The notes beneath the pieces are model-generated. The model was not told the origin of the DNA. It did no database searches and saw only the letters and a list, made by a program, of their open reading frames with translations. From positions 41,385,001-41,449,000 of the forward strand of contig JAZHRO010000055.1 in NCBI GenBank assembly GCA_037157565.1: DNA of 64,000 nucleotides, read 5' to 3'. The translations under genes and the position numbers were made by a program. Below are positions 57,543-64,000 of the stretch, piece after piece. The DNA comes from Thalassia testudinum (Eukaryota > Streptophyta > Magnoliopsida > Alismatales > Hydrocharitaceae). Within the stretch, counting starts at the first letter, position 1. Every line of letters starts with the position of its first letter.

Positions 57543-58867
57543 TACCCTCATGCCTATCTTTTGCTAGTCCCTAGCAAAATATTTTTTTGTATTGTATTTA
57601 GAAATGATCTTAAGCTGAAGATTTTCTCCTGAGGAGACATAGGTGTGTTTATTGTTGGATACTGTGAGAACCAATTGTAGAGAAGACTACCAGTGCTTTA
57701 AGTCTCACATGACATAAATCATCTCTCGACTACTTGGACTCTTGATATTTAAACCTTAAGTACGATTTCCAGGACTCGGGAGGTTTTTGCTGTACTCGAG
57801 ACCTCAAGAGATTATGGCTTGTGCATAGTGAAGGATCAAGACTGACCAGATGAACATTAAGACTCAAGCCCAGGGTTTCATGAATTTTTAAGTATAGGTT
57901 GGTCCTAGTTTCAGCTCGTGTCTTCGGATTAACCCTTTAAAAAGATGACGGAAAACTCAACTCCCATTTTCTGACATTTGTGGCTCAAAGAAAATAGGGT
58001 ATTTGCCCTGAAGAACTTTTTTTTTTGTAGGAAGATTTTACAGACATTTGTGTGATATACTGACTTATTTGCATCTCTTTTTTTTTTTTTTTGAAACACG
58101 TGTCAGTATATCTCTTACAACATTATTTGGAGGTGCACACTTTTCTTTTTGGTGGGAGAGTTCCTTTTTGGTGGAAAGAGTCTCTCCTAAACACAAGACT
58201 AAAGCCTGGGATGAAAAGTATACCTGCGCGCACAGGTAAAGACTCCACCTTCCCTAATGAACACTAGGGTTGGATCTTATGTTCACCTAGTCTTTCTTGA
58301 TATGTGTAGTGTGAACCAAGATTACTTAGGCTCTCGAATATAAGCAAACCAACGGATCCTGTACTGGTGTCTCAGGTACAAGAATATATCCTTAGTTAAG
58401 AGAGATTCCGATCTATCTTGTCAATGCTCAAGTGAATTAAGCAGGGCCTGAGCGAATCAAGCTTCTGTGGCCTGGAAAGTCTTCAAAACAGAAGTTGAAT
58501 ATCCATAAATACTTATTATATTTTTGTTTCAGCATTCAGATCATTACTAAACACCATATATATATATATATAAGTGGAAACTGCATGATACCATAAAATA
58601 CCCAAATCCTATGGATGCCTATCCACCCCCCCATGCCAAACGATGCTATGTCCTCATATGCATGCAGGGTAGGGTAGAGGAAGGACGAAAGATTGTGTAA
58701 CGAGAGCTGAGGTGCAGGGTATACAGTAGGGTGGTAGGGTAGGTGGATGGTGGGTGGTGAAGTGAAAAGTAAAGTGATCGTGACAGTGGCGTGAAAAGTG
58801 ATGGTGGATGGTGAATGTTGTTGGGGTGCCTCCCAACGAGCGCTGAATTTAACGTCCCCAACTGGAC
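57543..58867 (-). other. 3' non-coding region of B
   Basis: Collinear with 44621-46034 of A. The LTR-adjacent polypurine tract (element strand GGCATGAGGGTA) is at 57543-57554 and the second polypurine motif (GGCATGGGGGGGTGGAT) at 58621-58637. No envelope-like ORF. Confidence 0.7.
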
Positions 58868-59926
58868 TCAGGATGAGACACAAAATTCGTTACCCTCCAG
58901 CAGGGCAACAGATTCTCCAACAGGGGCAGGTTCATGAGTAAGATAGGGTTTCAAACGTTGCCCATTGACCGTAAATTTACGCCCAAATTTAGGATCTTCA
59001 ATCTCAATGGTCCCATTGGGAAATGGTCTCGAGACCAGGAAAGGACCAGTCCATTTGGACTTCAATTTTCCAGGAAAGAATTTGAGCTGGGCATTGTTGA
59101 GCCAAACTTGCTGAGATGGCTCAAATTCTTTCCACCGAATACGGCTGTCGTGAAAAGCCTTAGTGCGTTGTTTGAAAGTTAAAGCAGAATCATAGGCTTC
59201 ACGACGGAGCTCTTCCAGCTCCCGGAGTTAGAGTTTCCTTTCTCGACCACACAGGTCTGGGTCGATGTTACATTGGCGAGCCGCCCAATAAGCGTGGTGC
59301 TCCAACTCCACGAGCAAATGACAAGGCTTCCCATAAACGATTCTATAAGGAGACATACCAAGGGGAGCCTTGAAGGTGGTCTGATACGCCCAAAGTGCGT
59401 CAATCAGCTTGTCGGACCAATCCTTACGGTCAGGTCGATCCATTTTCTGGAGAATTTACTTGATTTGCCAGTTCGACACCTCTACCTGGCCATTCGTCTG
59501 AGGATGATACGATGATGCGATACGATGGTGAACTCCATATTTCCTCAGAAGTGCCCGAAAAGAAGCATGGGTAAAGTGGCTTCCTCCATCCAAGATAATG
59601 GCTCGAGGGATCCCAAAACGCGCAAAGATGTGGTCTTTAACAAATCGAGTGGATATAACATGGTCAACACGGCGCGTGGGAATTGCCTCGATCCATTTCG
59701 AAACATAATCCACAGCCACGAGGATAAATTCGAGGCCGTTGGAAGAAGGAAAGGGACCCATGAAATCAATTCCCCAAATGTCGAAGATTTCCGCAGCTTG
59801 GATGGGTTGTAAGGGCATCATGTCACGACGTGACATTGACCCTAACGACTGGCACCTAGTGCAATGCTTGGCATAATTGTGTGCATCCTGGTGAAGGGAG
59901 GGCCAAAAGAAACCGCACTGCAACAC
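58868..59926 (-). pseudogene. pol: integrase of element B
   Basis: Fragments of the same integrase as [45 protein letters not shown] (Asp retained, Ser to Leu before it), [15 protein letters not shown], and the C-terminal [18 protein letters not shown]. Stops at 59456 and 59228 and frame breaks near 59180-59065 make it non-functional. Its stop lies four codons later than in A. Confidence 0.85.
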
Positions 59927-59977
59927 CTTGGCTACAATTTTCCTCCCAGAGAAATGGCCTCCGTAGGCCTGATCGTG

Positions 59978-60700
59978 CTAGAAGGATAGTACACTGGGGA
60001 ATTCGTTGTCAGGAATACAGCGACGGATGATTTGATCGACACCTATTCGAAAAGGTATCCTAGAAATAATACTTTTCTTCTGCCATGGGACGCTCGCGCT
60101 GGTTTTTGGCCAGCCACGTGGAAGGGATCCAGAAGCAAGGTAATTGGCAATGTTGGCATACCACGGTCCACCTACCACATTAACTGCCAATAGGTGCTCA
60201 TCGGGAAAAATCTCATTGACCGGCAGAGTAAGTCCAATATGGTCAGGGTCTAGTCTGGAAAGATGATTAGCCATAACATTCTGGGCTCTGGCCTTATCGC
60301 GAATGTCAATGTCAAATTCCTGGAGCAGAAAGATCCAATGAATCGGTCTAGGCTTGGCATCCTTCTTGTGCATGGGATGGTGAATAACCGCGTGATCGGT
60401 GAAAACAATAACATGTAAGCCCAGAAGATAAGAGCGGAATTTCTCCAGCCCAAAGACGATCGCTAGTATCTCTTTTTCAGTGGTAGTATAATTACGCTGG
60501 GCCTCGTCCAATGTTTTACTGGCGTAGTACACCACGAAGGGGTGTCTATCGCGTCTTTGTCTCAGGATGGCTCCGACTGCAAGGTCGGAAGCGTCACACA
60601 TGAGTTCAAAGTCGAGGGACCAATCAGGTGGCTGGAGAACAGGGGCCTTAGTGACAGCATTACGCAGCTGCGTGAATGCTCGTATGCAGTCGGGGCCCAT
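59978..60700 (-). pseudogene. pol: RNase H of element B
   Basis: [20 protein letters not shown] (Gln codon CAG at the site where A has TAG), [39 protein letters not shown] and LSRLDPDHIGL. A frameshift near 60060-60100 leads to the break before the integrase zinc domain. Confidence 0.85.
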
Positions 60701-61836
60701 ATCGAAGGGTACGTCGGTCGATAGGAGATGAGTTAAAGGTCGAGAAATCTTGGAAAAATCTTTGATGAATCTCCTATAGAAACCGACGTGACCCTAGAAG
60801 GAGCGGATTTGTTTGACAGAGCCAAGCACAGTTAAATCAGCAATTACATCAAGCTTAGCTCTGTCAACCTCGATACCCCTATCGGAGATATGTCCGAGAA
60901 CAATTCCCTTGTGTACCATAAAATGACTTTTTCTCAGGAAAGCACGAGGTTTACATAAATACATCTCCTAAGGATACGGGTCAGGTTGGCAAGACATTCA
61001 ACGAAAGATGGTCCAAAGACCAAAAAGTCATCCATGAAGACCTCGAGAAAGTCACCTACCATGTCATGGAATATCGCCAGCATACATCTCTGGAAAGTTG
61101 CTGGCACGTTACAAAGTCCGAATGGCATCCTTCGAAATGCAAAGGTGCCGAACGGGCAGGTGAAAGTGGTTTTCTCTTGGTCCCGAGGGTCAATTGCCAC
61201 CTGGTTATATCCTGAGAATCCATCCAGGAAACAAAAAAATTTATTTCCCGCTAACCACTCCAGGATTTGGTCAATGAAAGGTAGCGGAAAGTGATCTTTC
61301 TTAGTTGCAGCATTGAGTTTCCTATAATCTACACACACTCTCCAAGATGTAGGACTGCATGTAGGGATGGATTCTCCCCTGTCATTGACACGGATGGTGA
61401 GTCCCACCTTTTTGGGCACAACGTGAATCAGACTCACCCAGGGGCTGTCGCTGATCGGGTAGATTATACCCGCATCCAGCCACTTAATGATTTCCTTCTT
61501 AACGACCTCCCGCTTGTTAGGATTGAGACGTCGCTACATCTCGCAGGAAGGTCGAACCTCCTCCTCTGTATATATACGGTGAGTGCAGTAGGAGGGGCTA
61601 ATGCCAGATAAGTCTAATAAGGACCATCCAATGGCTGCCTTGTGTTCCATAAGGACCTTTGTTAGTTTGCACTCTTTCTCCCTGGTTAATTTTGAACTGA
61701 TGACTACAGGGAGCATTTCATTTGGTCCCAGGAAAACATACTTAAGTGTACTAAGCAGCTCTTTCAACTCGGGAGTGGATGGTGAAAGATCTGGTATTTC
61801 TTGGGACGAGAGTGTCCCAGGCGAATCGGAGAACAA
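60701..61836 (-). pseudogene. pol: reverse transcriptase of element B
   Basis: Two main fragments: 61836-61534 (LSTLKYVFLGPNEMLPVV through the segment before LNPN) and 61437-60934 (IHVVPKKVGL, WRVCVDYRKLNAATKK, MPFGLCNVPATFQRCM, catalytic FMDDF). Stops near 61534 and 60934 and further breaks interrupt it. Closely related to A but more decayed. Confidence 0.87.
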
Positions 61837-61914
61837 GTCAGGAGGAAGAAGTTGGCCCTCAGATTGGCCAAGAAGAGGGGCTTCTTAGATAGATGGATCC
61901 AAAAAGGAATAGCC

Positions 61915-62574
61915 CTAGTGAGAAGTATATGGGCTCAAGGTCCCAGTGTGGATTTGCAAATCCGCCTGATTTGGCGGGAAAGAAAGGGCAATCCGGTCTT
62001 CAAGAGTGTGGACCAGCGGTGAGTAGCCTGGATATGACTCAGACCACGAGGTATGGGAAGCGGAGAAAACCTCATCAGAAGTCTGGTCAGGAGAAGGTAC
62101 GGGAATAGAGAGGGATGGGGGAACATCACAGTATGTGTTGATCAGGCAGTCGTCAGTGTTTACAGGTAATCCGCAGCAGTCAGAATAAGTCCCAATTAGT
62201 CCGATACATGCACTGACGTCCATGTCCTCGTCAGACGTGTCATCCTCGATGCAATCGCAATCAAAGTTCTTGGCTGCCTTGAAGATGTTAAGCTTGAGCT
62301 TTTCAGATCCAACGGCAATCTCAATACAGCCCGACTCGCAGTCGATATGGGCGCGGGCTGTGGCCAAGAAAGGTCGACCAAGGATGATCGGACAATCAGA
62401 AAGTGAGCTAGGAAATTCCATATCTAAAACAAGAAAGTCAATAGGAAAACTGAGACTGTTGACCCTAACCACCACGTCTTCCACCACACCCTTTGGGATT
62501 TTGACAGAACGATCTGCTAAGTGTAACGTGACAGGGGTGGGTTTCAGATTTCCCAAGGAAAATTTTTCGAGCAT
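61915..62574 (-). pseudogene. pol: protease and linker of element B
   Basis: LEKFSLGNLKPTPVTL, ADRSVKIPKGVVEDVVVRV, IILGRPFLATARAHID and the acidic DDTSDEDMDVS linker, ending at a TAG after SPYTSH near 61917. At the codon where A has a TAG (49684-49682) this copy has CAC, so the frame is open here. Confidence 0.87.
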
Positions 62575-64000
62575 GATGGTTGGTATGAGATTTATGGAAG
62601 ATCCTAGATCAAGCAGGGCACGATTAAAATTGCAGCCTTGGATGCTACAGGAAATAAGCGGTGTGCCTGGATCTTTCTACTTCAGTGGTAAGTTTGACTG
62701 TATAGCACAACTCGCATGAGGCGAGAGAACCACCGGATTCTTAGTTTTCTTTGACTGTCGCCTGAGTATTGTGTAGTCTTTGAAAAATCGGGTGACAGTA
62801 GGTATGTGGTCGATAGCCTCGAGCAGGGGTACCTTAATTTCAACATCCCTGAACAAATTACGTAGGTTATCAAAGGCCTGCGTATCTTTCTTCTTGCCTT
62901 TTGGCTCCCTCAGTAGAGCCTCAGGGAATGGGACTGATTCTGGCACCAATTTGGGTGTATCGTCCTCTCGCGAATGCGGTGCGCATCCCGAATGAGAGGG
63001 CAATGAAGAAGACGGGCCAAGATCAGGTCGAGATGGATCGACGGTCTGCTTACTGCTCCTCATAGTGATCGCATTAGATGATGCGGGTCCAGTGGGATCA
63101 TAAGGCGGAGGAGGGTTCGTAATGGGGACATAAGAGTGAGGCGCTGTAGCGGGATTAGCCTGAAATCCCGGTGGACTGCTCGAAGCTTGCAGAATTTGAT
63201 GAACCTGCCCCTGAGAAGGTCGTACCTGTGGTTAAGGACCACAGGGTACGAAATTTCGTGGGTTGGGAACAGGTTGGGCGGGAAGAGTGCCCTGAGATCG
63301 AGTTGCCATGCGTAGTTGACTGATCTCAGCATTCTGCTGCGCCAATTGGTGCTGAAGAGAGGTCATGTTCTCTTCATGGCGCTTTGACATTTCTGTCATC
63401 ATTCGCATCAATTTGTCAAGAGGGCTTGATGCGTGTTCTGTTTGTGATACGCAAGTACCCGATGGCGGATTCCCTATAGGATTAGACTGGACCCTTGGGA
63501 TGACGGGTGCGGATGGTCGCATTGGTCCACCCGCGGGGTTTTTGCGCTGCGGGTTGTTGGACCATGCGAAGTTCGAATGATTTCGCCACCCTGGGTTATA
63601 AGTGGAAGAGAACGGGTTGTTCCCCAGGGTGCAAGTGTCTTCTATGCCAGAAGACGCGTCTGCATGTAAATATGCGTCCGAGCACGAGGCTTAGTCCTCC
63701 GTGTCAAAATATTGGCTTGCAGAAGCCAAATCCACATGACTTACCAAATCGCTCGGCGCGACACTCGGTAAGGAAGGTCTTACAGGGTTTCTTGGGATAA
63801 AACCTGGTATTGGAAGAATTGGGATTATGACGAAGTGGTGAAGTGGGGGTGTTTGCCATAGAATGGGCGGGGTTGGCTAGAAGCTCGTCCAGCTTCTTGT
63901 GCACGACGGAGACTTCATCCAATTTCTGTGCGATAAGGCTGAGATCTATGGATTGATGGGAGGGTCCCGTGTCAACTTCGTGGACATTTCAGGGCAGGCT
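62575..64000 (-). pseudogene. gag: gag C-terminal region of element B (partial)
   Basis: Runs off the window. Visible parts are DEVSVVHKKLDELLANPA (63922-63860), RPSAPVIPRVQSN with LMRMMTEMSKRHEENM (63522-63232), FRDVEIKVPLLEAIDHIP (62880-62800) and LLDLGSSINLIP (about 62620-62585). Stops at 63232, near 62677 and elsewhere interrupt it. As in A, there is no CCHC knuckle. Confidence 0.85.

Larger units (their letters stand above)
41959..64000 (-). mobile_element. Athila-type element B, interrupted by A, runs off the right edge
   Basis: Minus-strand member of the A/C family, older and more decayed. Its 3' LTR is split by A into 41959-42453 and 55653-57542 (about 2.4 kb when joined). The internal region 57543-64000 holds the 3' non-coding part, pol and part of gag. 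The N-terminal gag, leader and 5' LTR lie beyond the window. Its LTR begins directly after the conserved TTGGACGACTGG of F, so B inserted into F. Confidence 0.85.

Overview
The window is nuclear DNA of a flowering plant, almost certainly from repeat-rich (pericentromeric-like) heterochromatin. I see no host protein-coding gene, rRNA or tRNA gene. By my layout roughly nine tenths of the 64 kb is transposable-element sequence: several Athila-type Ty3/gypsy LTR elements (tRNA-Asp primer site, DLG protease motif, FMDD reverse transcriptase), two Tekay/Del-type chromovirus elements (one complete with chromodomain, one LTR only), a decayed CACTA DNA transposon and a hAT-type MITE. The species cannot be named from the sequence. 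I label the elements A to K; identity statements are by eye.

Left part (1-24633). Element C (minus strand) occupies 1-3936: the start of gag, a 1.4 kb leader, tRNA-Asp PBS and 5' LTR. It is inserted in the pol of an older Athila-type element D (3937-6442 and 16869-21108). The gag of D is split again by a complete chromovirus E (plus strand, 6443-16868, target duplication GCTTT). D itself lies inside the transposase gene of a CACTA transposon, whose other end is near 24633.

Middle (24634-39359). AT-rich DNA holds a 684 bp hAT-type MITE (25045-25728, 8 bp duplication GTTGGAAG) and a probable minus-strand LTR J (26620-28636). Next come two copies of one LTR family in inverted orientation (K1 about 30080-32694; K2 33434-35483) around a 0.7 kb spacer with an (AT)40 run. 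K2 is broken by LTR fragment H, which is broken by element G (LTR 36109-37873 plus 3' region).

Right part (39360-64000). G is interrupted by a Tekay-type LTR F, F by an Athila-type element B, and the 3' LTR of B by the complete 13.2 kb element A (42454-55647, duplication GGAGG). B continues to the right edge. This gives a six-level nest K2<H<G<F<B<A, whose right-hand partners should lie beyond the window.

None of the gag-pol genes is intact. A and E look youngest: each has LTR pairs of nearly equal length and sequence, and their reading frames are broken by only a few stops, mostly of the kind left by cytosine deamination. A, B and C are one family with shared structural features: a compound microsatellite inside the LTR, a hairpin in R/U5, a long folded structure in the leader, a Gag without a zinc knuckle, and a second polypurine tract just after pol that is also present in G.
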